From: Undaria pinnatifida
Lineage: Eukaryota; Sar; Phaeophyceae; Laminariales; Alariaceae
Reading direction: 5' to 3'
NCBI GenBank assembly: GCA_012845835.1
Contig: JABAKD010000014.1
Location: 6,855,396-6,919,395, forward strand
Length of the DNA: 64,000 nt
Under the pieces are notes generated by a model. It did no database searches. It worked only from the letters and a program-made list of their open reading frames with translations, and was not told the DNA's origin. A program made the position numbers and the translations under genes. Of this stretch, positions 22,873 through 35,831 are shown one piece after another. Numbering within the stretch: the stretch's first letter is position 1; every line of letters begins with the position of its first letter.

Positions 22873-24891
22873 AATGGAAGAAACAAAAAAGGGAAAATGG
22901 AAAAAAAGAGGGCAAAGGAACACAGGCGGGGGGGAAGAAGAGCTACGCAGGAAACAATAAAAGCGAAAAGCACGAATAAAAAATACGGTCAGTGTTGTGA
23001 TGTGTGCTCTATGCTATCAATACCACTACTTGTATTAATAGGATAATATATTATTACGTGCTGATTGTTGCTGTTCTGTTGCACGTAGAACTACCGTATA
23101 TGATGAGGTATACCACACCCCCGGTGATAATGTTTGGTGCATCCGAAAACTTCCTCCCCTGGTTTATTTTAATCCGGGGCAGGATATATAACATACCCCG
23201 GTGATAAAGTGGGTGATTGTTTTGGGATTTGATAAAGCGTACCAGCATCACCGGTGTGGTTTTCTGTATGCATGCATTCATTGCACGTATGAAAGATACC
23301 GTGGTACTGGAGGTAACTTTGCCGGTCTCAACCCCAAACCATGCCAGGTGGACAGGTGGATGATGCCTTCACCGACCTCCACCCACAAAAGTAATACGCA
23401 GGTACCATATAAAACACCGAACACATTTAACTTTGTAGACGGCGTTGGGCTGTTTTCTGTGCTCTTGTGCTTTTGTTTTACAAATCTCGAGAGGGCGTAG
23501 CTCGAGAGGGCGTTCAACCAGCCCAAATGTAGCCCTTGTTGTTGTTGTTCTCACATTAACTCGCATAATCAAGTCACTGCTCGCGCCTGGAAAAACCGAC
23601 TTACACCGCTTGCGACCCAAGAAAGACTACCACGTATATATTGCACGTAGTACCTATCACTACGCAAACGCACGACAGACGCAAGTCAATTGGAAAAAAT
23701 GAAACAAAGAAAAGATAAAAAAGCGAGAAACGAAAAAGGAAAGGGAAGAAAAGAAAAGAAAAGAAAAACAACACTAGCCCACGCTAAGGGTCGGTCCTAA
23801 CGATACGTACAGCGCTTCAGTTTTTGATGGAATTTCGGCGTTTTACCGAAATCTGCGAAAGGTAAATCTTCACGAGTACGAACCTCAATTGGTTCGCAAA
23901 ACAATCGTCCACCCGGCACAGAACTGTCACCATAGCAGCAACGCTCGCGGAAGACACCCGCGTGGTTGTCCCAGTGGAGTTGGCCTTACTCGTAGGCACG
24001 TGTCGGTGCCTTGGGGAGTGAAATCCATCCCCGACTCTTCGCACTACCACGCCGACGAGATAAAAGTTTCAGTTATTGCCGTCAGCGAGCTCGTTCGGTC
24101 GGCCGCCTCGGTGCGATCACTTTGTCAAGTCGACGACTCGAGCTCAGAAGCTCACTGCGCCTTCTGCAATCAGCCATGACCTGCCAATGACCTTGGGAAC
24201 GACCCTGCTGAGCCTCGTGCGCTCGCGAGTGGTGGCACAACTCGAGCGGTGTCGCTGCCCAATCCTCTACGCCCTTGTACCTAAATTGTAGTTTTTTCCC
24301 TTGAAAGAACTGAAAAACTTAAACGCCAGTTTTGGCGGGGGATGAAAAATGTAGGTTTTTCCCGAAATGATTTCGGGAAAATCCGAAGCTTTCGGTAAAA
24401 AACGAAATGATGGCTTCGTTAGAAACGACCCTAAGGCTCTGACTCGAGGGCAACTTCGCGGCGCGTTTTGGAAAATCCGCGAAAAATGTGCGGACCACCT
24501 CAAAACTCGAACTACTCCTGTACATCTGGTGCTTTATCTCGTATAGTATGTGGGTGGTGAACATGCTGTACATGCTACACAGAGCTCGTTCCATGCACGA
24601 CCCGACCCGACCCGCGAAAAGCCCTGATTGTCTAAAACCAGCACGAGTGTCGTACAGGTACTTGCGTTGCAGTTCGGACGCATCCCCTATCCCCTGCTAC
24701 CCATCGCAAACATTGTGGCACTCCGAACCAAGCGCTCAATGTGTTCGTGCATCGCTCGCATTCCAGTCCCCCTTCCCCTCTCCCTTCCCATCCACCCTTC
24801 TCCCCCCACGCCTTTCCTCTGCCGCTCCCCGCTCCCGCCCCGCCCCCTCCCACACGAAACCTCGTCGCTGAAGCCCTTCTACTGCGCTAAG
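22873..24891. other. Unit B stretch with no confident gene
   Basis: It holds a purine-rich A/G stretch (23690-23775) and a block (23530-23700) that recurs diverged at 58387-58740. Several open frames on both strands lack starts, splice sites or recognisable features. Confidence 0.5.
23530..23700. repeat. Dispersed repeat also found at 58387-58740 (unit B copy)
   Basis: The strings TTCTCACATTAACTC and AATAATCAAGT, then CGCGCCTG-AAAAACCGACT, AAGAAAGACTACCACGTATA and TTGCACGTAGTACCTATC, occur in the same order outside the array near 58.4-58.7 kb, where a further insertion separates the halves. An A/G-rich tail follows in both places. Confidence 0.65.
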
Positions 24892-25157
24892 GAAACCTCG
24901 GCGTGTTCGGGGCCTGGCGAAACGCCATTGAGTTCAACTCTATCCCTTCCATAAGCGACAACGTTCCTGGGGTCTACGCGAAGATGAAGCTAAGGGTGCA
25001 GCTCGTCGCTCCGGTGCCCGAGGTGCGCGAACCGTATTCGCTCGTGATCTGCGCTTTTTTTTTTGCGGTGGGCGCTGTATTACCTTTTTTAGTGTTGTTT
25101 TATATATTTGACAGAAAGCACACGGACGCCGTGCGGCAACACGATAGTCTAGGTTAA
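24892..25157 (+). CDS. Probable terminal exon of an unrecognised gene, unit B
   Basis: After a C/T-rich stretch (24770-24890) and the possible acceptor GCGCTAAG, a frame of 88 codons reads NLGVFGAWRNAIEFNSIPSI, then VYAKMKLRVQLVAP and a hydrophobic segment (AVGAVLPFLVLFYIF) before DRKHTDAV and a stop. The composition is more protein-like than its surroundings. No ATG starts it, so it would be a last exon with one membrane span. In unit C a one-base difference in the T run shifts the frame after CAFF. Upstream exons could not be fixed. Confidence 0.3.
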
Positions 25158-25383
25158 ATATGTGAATCAAGCGGATTTCGTGCAACAGCAGCAGTAGTAC
25201 AAGCATCATGATAAGTAGTGGAGGCAGCAGTAGCGGCAGTAAAGTAGACCCTTAAAATGACGAAAGCTCGAATTTCAAAGTCCAGCGGTGTGTTCTCCAT
25301 GCAAGAACCGGTGTCAATAGTTGTTCTTTGATATGTGTTCGATGGTACGGTCTCCTGAAAACAATATAGATATAAAATGACAT

Positions 25384-25570
25384 CAGGGACGTCTATAACC
25401 TGGTCCCGGTGATAACCCGTGTACCGGTTGTATCCCGAATATTATAACGGATGCCGTTTGTAACAGGGTTATAGTCGATATCGGTCATAAGCGGTTATTA
25501 TAACCGATGCCGGTTATTATAACCGACGCCGGTTATAACCGGGCTATGGCCGGTACCGAGCTCGTCGGCT
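25384..25570. repeat. Palindromic minisatellite GGTTATTATAACCG (unit B)
   Basis: Successive degenerate units such as CGGTTATTATAACCGATGC are themselves inverted repeats (GGTTA...TAACC), so the block can form small hairpins on either strand. It is repeated in unit C at 49604-49790. No gene overlaps it. Confidence 0.7.
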
Positions 25571-27169
25571 AGGGCACTCGGGCGACGGTAGTAATGTTTT
25601 CGCCTCTCGTATCCTCTGAATAAAAACGCCTCCGCATTCAACGGAACCCCTACGTTTTTACCATCACCGGTACCGAACTCGTCGGCTAGGGTATCGGGGC
25701 AACTTTGGTTACTTTTCGTCTCCCCTGTCCCCTAAATTCAAACGCCTGCGTATTCAATGGAACCCCTACAATTTGTTCAGCAGCAAAGCAGCAGAGCTCG
25801 TTATTTGACATCAACTTATTAGCGGACATAACCGCTAGATGCCGGAGAACGCTGATTTCGGGTTAAAACCCGTAAGTGCCGACCTCAGCACCAGGTTTCA
25901 GACACCCCTGGCTAGCATTTCACCTCTTCATTGCACTAATAGCAATCGGTGGTTCTACTTCTCTGTCTCGTCGTATGTCCTTATCGCGGCGCCTTTTTTT
26001 TCGCTCGCACCGCATTCAACAGGAGGGTGTGGACGTGGAGGCGATGAAGAGGTTTTTCCCGTAAGGCCAGCTGTTGCCCGTGGAGTTCCCAGCGGGAGGC
26101 ATGAGGGCGTTCAGTGGCATCGAATTACCCGAGATGGGAGGTAACGCACTTGGCTAAAGTAATAAAGGTATTCAGCCAAGTCGAGACGGGGGGTCCCTCT
26201 GTTTGTTGCCCCTGTAGCTTCGAAAGTCGCATGCGCTCGAAAGAACAGTTGCCCGCTCTTGCAGCTTCGTGTTTGTTGAAAAGTAGATGAAAGCGATGGA
26301 AGTAGTACAGTAGGATTGGGCAGTATAGACCAAGGAACCGACTTCTCCTACGAGTACACAATGAGAGTTGACTCTGGCTTTGTCCTGGCCACTCACTCAC
26401 ACGCGGGATGCTGGGGTGTTGCGTCTCTGTGATTATCAATAGTTGTATGCTGTCCGTTGGATGCCTTCTGACTTAAGTGGGGATGGAACCGTTCATTCAG
26501 GTAGGCGATACGCCTGCCAGGCAAAACGGGGACAAGAGTGCTATCATAAATTATAACGCCGCTACGGGGGAGGGGGGATACCATAGCATTTTTAGCCAGT
26601 GAACCATAGGGGCAACCTTTTCTTGGTCTGCAGCACCTTCTGTGTAATGGCTGTCACATCGCTCAATCGCCAAGCCTTAACTAACCCGTGTACGACCCAA
26701 AAATAAATATCCCACGACAATTCCAAGTATTTTGTACTCAATTTTTTTGTCGCAGTTTTTCAGGGTTAATAGCCTGCTCACTGAGCCATTGCGTTCCCTT
26801 TTTCCTTCATTTTTTGTTTTTTTCTTTGCTTCTTATGTAGGGCTGTTTTCGGTTGCGCTTTGTTTCCCCGGTAGATTGGTTTCTGTGGACGATTTTGTTG
26901 GTTAGTGTTCCGCCTCTTCGTGTTGCGCTTTGTAGGCGTTCGATTTGTGGCGGCTGCTTTCATCGCACGATCCTTCCTTCCTTCCTTCGTTCCTTCCTTC
27001 CTTCCTTCCTTTCTCCCTCCCGCCGTTGATAGAGGCTTTCCGCTTTTTCTCCGTCGATTCATCGAAGCAAACAAGCTGAAAAATTATGTGCTGCTGCAGC
27101 TGTGGTGTTTCACAAGCCATAAGCGGCCGCAGTACGCACTGGCCCGATGTTTTACCGCCCCCGGTCTCC
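25571..27169. other. Unit B stretch with no confident gene
   Basis: It contains a two-fold degenerate direct repeat (25545-25630 and 25665-25770, both with ACCGAGCTCGTCGGCTAGGG-like and GGAACCCCTACGTTTTT-like parts). No coding evidence is seen. Confidence 0.45.
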
Positions 27170-27440
27170 ACTCCCTTGCTTTCCCCTCATCCCCTTGACT
27201 CCCCTGCTCCCACCCCCCTTTGGCCCCAACCCTCCCCCACCCCTTAGAGTCATCCCTCTACCGCCCTCTTACATCCCTCCCTCCACCCCCTCTTGCATCC
27301 CCACTCACCCACCCACCCACCCCATGCAGTTCCCTTCCGCCCACCCTTACACCCCTCCCCCCATCCCCCCTTGCACCCCTTCCCCCCTTACCTCCCCTTC
27401 ACCCCTTTCTTTTCACCTCTTTCTCCCCCCCGCTTGAAAA
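27170..27440. repeat. Pyrimidine-rich low-complexity tract, unit B
   Basis: A C/T tract of about 270 bases, preceded by a CCTT tetranucleotide microsatellite (26972-27012), contains degenerate CCACCC and CCCCTTCACC repeats. Unit C has the same tract with length changes at 51400-51670. Proline-rich open frames across it are compositional. Confidence 0.85.
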
Positions 27441-29161
27441 GCGGCTATGGTATACCATACTTCGAAGTATAGCCTTAAGACTACGGCTATGCATGAAATG
27501 AGTACCCGCCCCCCCCCTCTTCCCGTACCCCCCCCCGACCCTACCCGTTGATGGCACTTACAGATGTAGGAGACGGCATGATAATCACGATTAGCTGCGT
27601 CACGGGTGGGCTACTGACCCTAACCCGGACCAAAGGAGCAGCAACATCGGTTGCCACGTGATACATGGCCTTCTGTTAATACTGACTATTGTGATTTTAC
27701 CTGGTATGCTAAACGAGGGGGGGGGGGGGGTAGAAGGAGAGGGAGAGAAAGCGAGAGGAGGAGGAGGCGGGAGAGGGAGAAAGACGGAGATGTAGGAAGG
27801 GAGGAGGCCCGTGCTATGCTAGAGGTACAGAACGTCTTGTTTCATGGCTGATGGGGCTCCTGAATTAGACAAGCAAACTAGCCAATATCGCTGTAATACC
27901 GTTCGTGTTTTGCAACCTAGTTGGGTGTCGTTGTGTGTATAGGTATGTTGTAGTATCATGCGGTAACGCCTCTTCATCGGGTTAGGAATGCCATTTTCAT
28001 TTTTTTCCCGAGTCAGGTTCTGGTGAGGTATGTAGCTCCTCTGCTGTATTGTACGTATCTGTAGTGACGCCCCTGATAAAAGGTAGGTGCACCTCTGTCG
28101 TTTCATGCCTCAGAGAGGGACAGAGACAGACAGAGACGGACAGAGACGGACAGGGCAGGAGGGGAGGGGAGGGGAGAGAGAAATATGGGAAAAGAGAAAG
28201 AGAGCAAGGGTGAAAGAAAGGCCAATGTAAAGACTCCTTTTATTGCCACTCGGTGTGGTTTTTCTTACCTACTACTGATGTTTCCAAGTATATTCTACAG
28301 CGGTATCTCGTGGGCACAGGCGATTTGGTGCCGACATGAGGTGGGACGACAAGGGGCTGTGTGATGGTGTCCCATGTTGTCAGGTGTCAAACGAGCAAAA
28401 AACACAGGTGTGGTATACCTGTCCTGTTTCTCCTCCTCGGTCCCCATGGCTTGGCTTTTATCGAGCGTATCGCATGCGATGACAATTGAACCAACGAGCA
28501 GTGGGTATACCGAACTCTCATGTGCGATGAACGGTTTATTGTGAAGGCAACACAAGCACGCTGCTCCAAACTCGACATATTTACAGTCCCACTCGTACAT
28601 ACTACAAAAACTGACGGGGGCCACATTTGTTTTTTACAACGTTGAGCTTCCGTGCTTTTCGGTTTCAGAATATGCACCGCCACACCAAGGTACCATGGGA
28701 TTGTATTGTTTGTTGCGCTGTGCCAACGAAATATTTGGCATGGACGCGTTTTTGAGCGAGTTATATTGATGAGAGCAAATCGCGCGAGACGTCTATACAC
28801 CATTCAAATAAAGTGAAAACGATGGCACCCCCCTTTTTTTCGTCTTTTTTTTCTTTGTTGTTTCTTGTCTTTATTGTCTCACCTTTGCTTTTCAGTTTGT
28901 GGACAAGGTGTGCGTCACATTTGTCGTCACTTCTCCAACCCCCCCGGTACACGGCTTCATTTATTCTATCGCGCAGAGGCTTCAGCATTCCCACGCCGTA
29001 GCCTAAGTGCACTGTTCGTTTTACGTCCGTGACGTCGTTTGGTAAAAGAAAACGGCTTATTGTCAAGACTGATGAAGACGACACACATGCCGATCAAATA
29101 GCGCAGGGTATACACAGCGACCAAGCAGGCGAGAAGAAGTGCCCTTTTCTCGACGGCCTCG

Positions 29162-29227
29162 AGTAGTAGTAGTCGTTATTGTAAGTCTAGCATTAATAGT
29201 AGTAGTAGTAGTAGTAGTAGTAGTAGA
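29162..29227. repeat. AGT/ACT trinucleotide microsatellite (unit B)
   Basis: Same locus as 7683-7749, shorter by a few bases, on the minus-strand upstream side of the exon-like segment. Confidence 0.9.
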
Positions 29228-29916
29228 GTATGCGACACGTGCTACGACGGTTATAGTGCAACACTTTCTTTCTGAAGAGGCTGCTCAGGACTGATTTGAT
29301 ATACTACTCTTTACCTCACCCAAAAAAAACATTTGGAATTATCTAAGCTGAAAATGGAGCCCGATAACGAAACCATGGCCTAGGCGTAAAAATTATTCAC
29401 AGAGTAAGAAACAAGATTGGCCCTCCACCGAATTTGAAATATGGAATCCCGTCATTCAGAAAAGAAAAAAATGCCAAAATTGGCCACCTCCATCCTCGTC
29501 ATGCTTAGCTCATGGATGCTGAAGATGATGCCGGCCCTGCGTTGAGTGTGGGATGCACCACCAATTAATCGACACGTACGACAACAACAGCGAGTGATAG
29601 TGTGAATTCGTGTTGGTTTTTTGGTCCAAAAGCGCGAGCGCGAAAACGTCTATAAACCCCTAAGTTCTAACCCGCGCCTCGATACTAGTGGGTAGCACTT
29701 TTCGGCCTACAGTCTAAACATTTTCCAAATGGCGGGGAACCTTGACTCAAAATCGTCGGAAACAAGCTGGTTGTGCTTTGTATTGGACGCATGGTACGGC
29801 AGAGGTATCAGTTTTCGTCTGAAATGAATGGTTTCTCAATGACGGGGCTCCTTATTAACACAAAATCGTCGGAAATAGGCCTTTTTTCTCATTACTCTCG
29901 TTAGTGTACCTTGGCC

Positions 29917-30123
29917 ATGGGACTTCTTCATCCGGTAGCCGTGTTATTTTACTCCAAATCAGTTTGTGGGGGAGGTTTTAAGCTAGCTCCCAAATTGAGG
30001 AATCTCAGAAGAAAAGTGGTGCACCTTTATCGTAGCACGTGCGCGTCATTGCAAGCCCACGGGGTTGTTGGTCAGATTGCACTTTCAGTTTTCGCTCACG
30101 GTTTCTTCTTCGAATGTTGTTAA
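29917..30123 (+). CDS. Small ORF of 68 codons, unit B (unrecognised)
   Basis: Equivalent of 8438-8644 with an identical predicted peptide and one silent change. See that entry for composition. There is no independent evidence that it is expressed. Confidence 0.25.
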   Translation: MGLLHPVAVLFYSKSVCGGGFKLAPKLRNLRRKVVHLYRSTCASLQAHGVVGQIALSVFAHGFFFECC

Positions 30124-31323
30124 TATTATTAGTCACACATTAAATAAGATATGAGCTCCTCTGAAGTGAATAGAGAAAAAACGTCGTGCATACGTCTACC
30201 GTATGATAGCATGTGTGTGCGTTCTGGCACGGTCAACAAGACGGCCAACCATATCACTTTTACAGCGAACAGTGCTCTCACGCCAACACGCGTGCCGTAC
30301 AACAATGCAACTTATTGGCATCACATATTAAGCCGTTAGACAAAATAATTTGGCGCTTCAGACGAAAAAATGTCGGAAGAATATGACTAGTTGTGGTTAC
30401 AGCTTCGGCCACACCAAGCAGGCGGGGGCTATCGGGGTGTCCGCACAGCACTGCAAGGACCTGGGTACCATGTGCTACCTCCGATATGTGCAAAGCATGG
30501 TGATACGCGTGCTGTTGCTCGCTCTTACTACAGTAGTAGGCTCTCTGAAAAGACCGCCTTATGATTCGGTTTTGTTTTTTTTTGGGGGGGGAGTCGTTGT
30601 ACGTGGGTCCCAAAAACAAAAAAGGATAAAAGGAACGATGTATAACAAAGTTGCTCGAGCTGTACCCTGTTTTGCGTCGTGCCTTCTGTGTCTCGCAATC
30701 GGTACACACGTGCGCACGACGCCACCAGCAATAGATACCGCTCCCCACTTTCCACAGCCGGCGGGGCGGGAGCGGGATGCCGCAGGGGAGGGAAAGGGTG
30801 TCTTCCCTTCTTCCGCCCGGTACATGCCTTTCCGTGTTTATACACCACATGCTAGACATATGGCGTGAATACGAGGACCGGTGGGTGGGTCGGGGTTGGG
30901 ATTGGGTGGAGGCGTGGGGGGGGAGGGGTTGGTTTTGGGGGGGGGTGAGGGTTGACGCGGGCAGGGGGAGAGCCTACTAGCAACTCACAGGTTGCAGCCA
31001 CATTTTGGTCATCTGTAGCTGAAAGAGCCGAGACAGACACACCGCCAAACCCTAACCCCACACACTATTGCACCTCTATCCCTAACCCCCAATCATTTCC
31101 TCAGTTAGACGGCTTCATAGGGCACAGCTGCAGATCGGTGTTGCGTTTACCGTGCACTCTGCCGTGCGTTCCTGCTTTCGTAGGCTAGCTTTGATATATA
31201 CGGAGTACATACTATAGTCTATATATAGTCTATATCGCACGTCCGAGATTTTCCCAATGCTTAGGAGTGGGAAAAAAAACATGGCATTTCGTGTATGTGC
31301 GCGCCGAACGAATCTATAGGGCA

Positions 31324-31563
31324 ATGAATCCTTCGCGCTGCGATATGTGTCATAAAAAACAAGGCGAACTCCAAGCAGAGCTAGCTGTCGAAGAGCTACG
31401 CAACACAAGAAAACATCATTTCAAGCACTTCGTCATAGGACGTGCAGTAGTACCTGGTGCGGTCGAGGCTACGGCTAAGGGGAGCATTGTAAGAGAAACA
31501 GCGGTTGAACGGCAGAGCGAGAGGTCATATTATCTTGACACACTGAATTGCACCCACGTTTAA
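31324..31563 (+). CDS. 79-codon ORF, intact in unit B only (unrecognised)
   Basis: The ATG at 31324 opens MNPSRCDMCHKKQGELQAEL with a CxxC pair, then AVEELRNTRK and a mixed hydrophilic C-terminus ending LNCTHV. TATA-like strings (TATATATAGTC) lie about 90-110 bases upstream. In unit A a 2-base loss after EELRNTRK shifts the frame and truncates it. The helical charged first half looks protein-like, but one intact copy is weak evidence. Confidence 0.25.
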   Translation: MNPSRCDMCHKKQGELQAELAVEELRNTRKHHFKHFVIGRAVVPGAVEATAKGSIVRETAVERQSERSYYLDTLNCTHV

Positions 31564-32869
31564 ACTACTTGGAAATATTGTGGGGTCATTCTTACACTTG
31601 GTCAAGTAGTAAATGTGTAACAGAGTTGTGACAGTCAAGTCAAGCGAGGTATATTCCATGGCGGCACACCCCTCGCTTTGACCTTAGCCCCCCCTAAAAA
31701 GCGTACTGCAGCCTACGTTAATTCTGGTGTTGTTTACCATTCATTGTTCCCGGACTGTAATAATGATGCGTGAAGTATCTCGGTCCACGAGCTAGTGAGT
31801 GCGTGTTGACCACGATAAAAGGGACAAAAAACGAAACAAGAAATACGGCACTAGTATATAGAGAAAATTACACATTATTATATGTTAGACGCGCGCAAAG
31901 GAGGACAAAGTAAATATGTTCGAAACCCATTGAGAAGTTTTACAGTAAAAAATAGATAATACAAGCCGGTTCAAGCAAAAAAACTCGAATTCTCTCCCTC
32001 ACGAATACCGCTCGCAATATCTAGTCAAAGAGTGGATATTTTGGTATCGTACTGACTCCAATGACCAATGGAAGAGGGTGACATGGCCAGTTTTGTTTTT
32101 ACGGCCTCGGGCTGCCTCTAGGAGCGAAACTCGTATCGACCAATCAATGGCGGGCCTTCATTTTTTTTTCTTGATACCTGGTAATAATATTCAGGTTTTT
32201 CGCGAGCGGCAGGCGAGAAAAAAATCGCACCGCATTTAGCACGATCGAACCGGTTCGAGGTACACTCCAAGGCATGTCTGTAGGGTTTTTCGCGCACAAA
32301 ATCGAAGATCTGACCTGATTGTGTTCAACATTATTAAGCAAAATCTAGCGAAAAAACTGGATCATACACCAAAACCAAGTAATTTGAAGGAAATAACGTG
32401 TCTTATTCATTTTTACGCACAAAAGTCCAAACGTCCACGCCGTATTTTAGAGAGATACTCTGAAGTTTGGCACACGTGTTCTACGTGCCCATTCCGAGGT
32501 CTGACCTTCGGGGTTTTTCTCTTCTTTTTTTTAAGCCGAAAGTATTTGGGCTAAGGTGGTCCACATTTTTCGAAAAATATTTACTAGCGAAAAATCAGGC
32601 AACGAAAAAGACATCGGGTGAGGTCGTTACAAGGGCACAGAAGACATGGCGAAAATTCACGGCCTGAATCGAAAAAACGGCGTGGACATTCGCCAGGGAA
32701 TACATTTGGGGCTTTTAACGTGAACCAGGCTGTAGGGACTTGGCATAAAAGGGGCTAAATGATCAACTAGTTGGATTTTAAAATACCATATACGATTAAC
32801 AATATGTAGCAAGGTTGTCTTCGATGGGGCATACTGACTGGTACCAAGAGTGTTTATGTGGGGCATAGC

Positions 32870-33190
32870 GAACTTACCGAAGTCGGACTTTAGCAGTGCC
32901 GAACTTACCGTCGTGTTGGGTACACACCGGTATTGGAGGACTTACCGAACTTGCCGATGTGTCGGGTACCGATATCGAGTTTATACCGAAGTTGCCGAAG
33001 TGTCGGGTACACGTATCGATCCCGTACCAAACAAATACCCGTACCCCCGGCATTGTGGCCGAGAGTATTCCGGTACCTGGGGTACGGGTATCGAAACCGT
33101 ACCGCAATAACCGAAAGTGACGGGTACCGGTACCTAACGAGTTCGTACCGACCTTACCGGGTGTCGGGTACCGCTATCGAGGGCGGACGG
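32870..33190. repeat. Degenerate palindromic minisatellite rich in GGTACC/CGGTA (unit B)
   Basis: Counterpart of 11370-11690 with small indels. Motif and palindromic character are the same. Confidence 0.7.
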
Positions 33191-34514
33191 TTCCCACGAT
33201 AACATCCAACTACAAACGCGAAAAAATGCATTTCGTACTATACACAAAAGGCGAAACAGGCAATTGTTAATGGAGAGATAATTGGCATCGATATTTGAGT
33301 TTTGACATTGTCGGCGGGTAAAATGAAACAATTATCAAAATTTCAGCTTAGTGGGGGCGAAATGGTTAAAACACAACAATTGCAACTCCAAATACGGCAC
33401 GTTTCCTATGCACAATTCATCCACCAAACTCGTGCACAGCTTCTCACAACAGTATTTATTTGAAGAAATGCAATTAGATACCACTAACCGCCCATATACC
33501 TGCCCCGTTATGGGCTCTGCGCTTCGAACGCCTCCACTGGAAAAAAGAGCCTTCTATAATCTCGTATGCCAACAACAACAACAGCACCAACAAAAAGCAT
33601 CAATATACCAGTCAGTCTCCTCCTCATATCATACTGCCCCTCTTGTATCCTTGTCGTGTTTTTGATCGCGTTCAGCTCGGCCTGAGGAAGGTTAAGGATA
33701 ACGAAACCCTCCCTGGCTTCTCCAACCGGGGCCACGTGGAGGCATCGATCTTTCCCGGTCACCACAACCTTTCCGATCGGAATGGAAGCGGGACAAATGC
33801 CGTCACCTCTAGAAGACACGCGTCCGTGCCTCCGTTAGCGATGATATCCATTCGTCTCTACCTACCTACCAAACAAATTACACAATGCCCTACTTTACCC
33901 TCCACTCCCCGAAGAAAACACTCGTCCATGCTCTCTTAGGAAAAAGAAACTGCCATTCGCATTTACCCACGCACAAACACTTACCCTGCCTTAGCCCCCC
34001 CCCATAAAAAACATCGCTCATTTCTACGTACGTACGAAAACCTTTCCCTACCTTACCCCCCAAGAATCTCGTTTGTATCTGTAGTACCTACGTACAAAAC
34101 CATTAGACTATAGAAAAAACTTACCCGTGTATTACACCACAAGTACTAACAACCCTGATAAAACCATCCGCCATGTACATGCTACAGCAGTATAGTAGAA
34201 AGTGCAATGGTAAAAATATATATAGTCTATACCTGGTATTGGATTTTGCTTTTACCACCTACAGTAGTACACAAGTAAGTACCCTATTGCTACTTTAATA
34301 AGGTAGACCAAACCGGTACACTACTACTACCTAATAAAACAATAATTAATGAGAGGATATTAATACATCAAAGTGTTCAGATAATTATTGGTACGTATGT
34401 CAATTGGTTATACGTGACAGGTAGCATAATACAATGTCATTTTATTTTATGTTAGGTTTTGATTTATGAATCTCACTACAGGCGGGCGATCGATCTAGTG
34501 CGCAGCTTGCAAAG

Positions 34515-34619
34515 ATGAGTATCGACCCTAAAGTCGTCGAACACACAGCTGACGCCGTGTCAATATTTTTGTTAAAAGTACCTACCCGACCCCCTCTAGA
34601 AAATGCTATTCGTCTCTAA
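34515..34619 (+). CDS. Short ORF starting MSIDPK, unit B
   Basis: The first 23 codons equal those at 12996. A 1-base insertion afterwards changes the end, giving 34 codons. Only the N-terminal part and its upstream CAGCTTGCAAAG are shared with the related ORFs at 22717 and 59744. Confidence 0.3.
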   Translation: MSIDPKVVEHTADAVSIFLLKVPTRPPLENAIRL

Positions 34620-35831
34620 CTACAAAAAATCTTACCCTACATCGTCCCGTCCCCCCAAGAAAACACGCGTCCGTGCTCTCATAGCCAATCGTATCTACCT
34701 AACTACAAACAAACTTACCCTACCTTACCCCCCCCCCCCCAGCTACGGTCTACGCCCCCCCCCCCCCGCCCCCCGTATACATGGAAGCCAAACCACAGCA
34801 ACGTCTACAACCAACCGCGCTAAAATAACCCCCCAATGAGTACCCCCCCCCAAAGGTTTATCGTACAGGCCCCACCGACCCCGACCGACAATCACCGCGG
34901 AATCTCCCCCGAGTTTTTTATGCTTCAAGTCTAGGAAAATGGGAGGGGACCGCAGCGATCGATTGTTCGAGTGATCCGTACCAATCAGATATCGACCTCG
35001 TTATAACTGTATGTGAATCATGGGGGGCCCCCGCATGCACGATATATAGCCGATTCTTCATATTTGGATACATACAGTAGTACAGTAGTCGTGGTCCCTC
35101 TATAGTGCGGTGCATTGCCAGACGACAAAACACGCACTAAAGTGGGACCCCGAGCTATCCCGGTATAGTGCGGCATAGCATAGTACTCTGTAGGACGAGG
35201 TCATGCCACGCGATGTTCACCGCACTAAACTGGGACCTCGCACTAAAGGGTACAGTACCGCACTAACGCGGGACCATGGCTGTACATATACCAGGTACCA
35301 TACGTAAAGCGCAGAAATCATGTGCGCTGGATCAGATAATCGGCGGAGGCCGGAAGAGGGAACCTATATGCACCAGGGGGGGAATACAATGAGAGGCTTC
35401 TACGAGGTAGTGGGCGTTGCTACGGTTCGGGGCCCGTGTCCACGGGGCGGGGGGGGGGGGGGGGTGTATCGACCCCTACCTATAACAATGCCTATTTGTA
35501 TACTACGAGTGCACCCCTACCAACCAATAGACAATGTACGTAAAACGCCCCCCCAAATTCCTTGTCTCACCTTGATGTCGCCCATGATGCCGTCTGTAGA
35601 CAATCTTGTGCACGAAACACCACCACACTACTTGTATAATAGTACTATGCAAATCTACCGACTCTCTTTCTTTTTAAGTTGCATTTTTCACGTGTACACA
35701 GATAGTACCATGCAAACCTACGGACCCTCTCTATGCTTGGTTTCCTTTTATTTGTCTTTTTGTTTTCTTTCTTTTTTATGTAAGTTTTTTTTCTTCACAT
35801 ATATACTTGAACATCTCCTTCACGAATAGAC

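Larger units (their letters stand above)
27649..35831. other. Gene-poor part of unit B, equivalent to 6179-14311
   Basis: Nearly identical to the corresponding part of unit A up to about 12.9 kb there, then somewhat more diverged. It contains the same microsatellite (29162-29227), the palindromic minisatellite (32870-33190), the MITE-like block (35130-35280) and short ORFs, and nothing else I can support. Confidence 0.5.

Noticed and set aside
27147-27501. Proline-rich plus-strand frames, also in unit C
   Set aside because: A C/T low-complexity tract is open in several frames. Lengths change with repeat indels that are not multiples of three.
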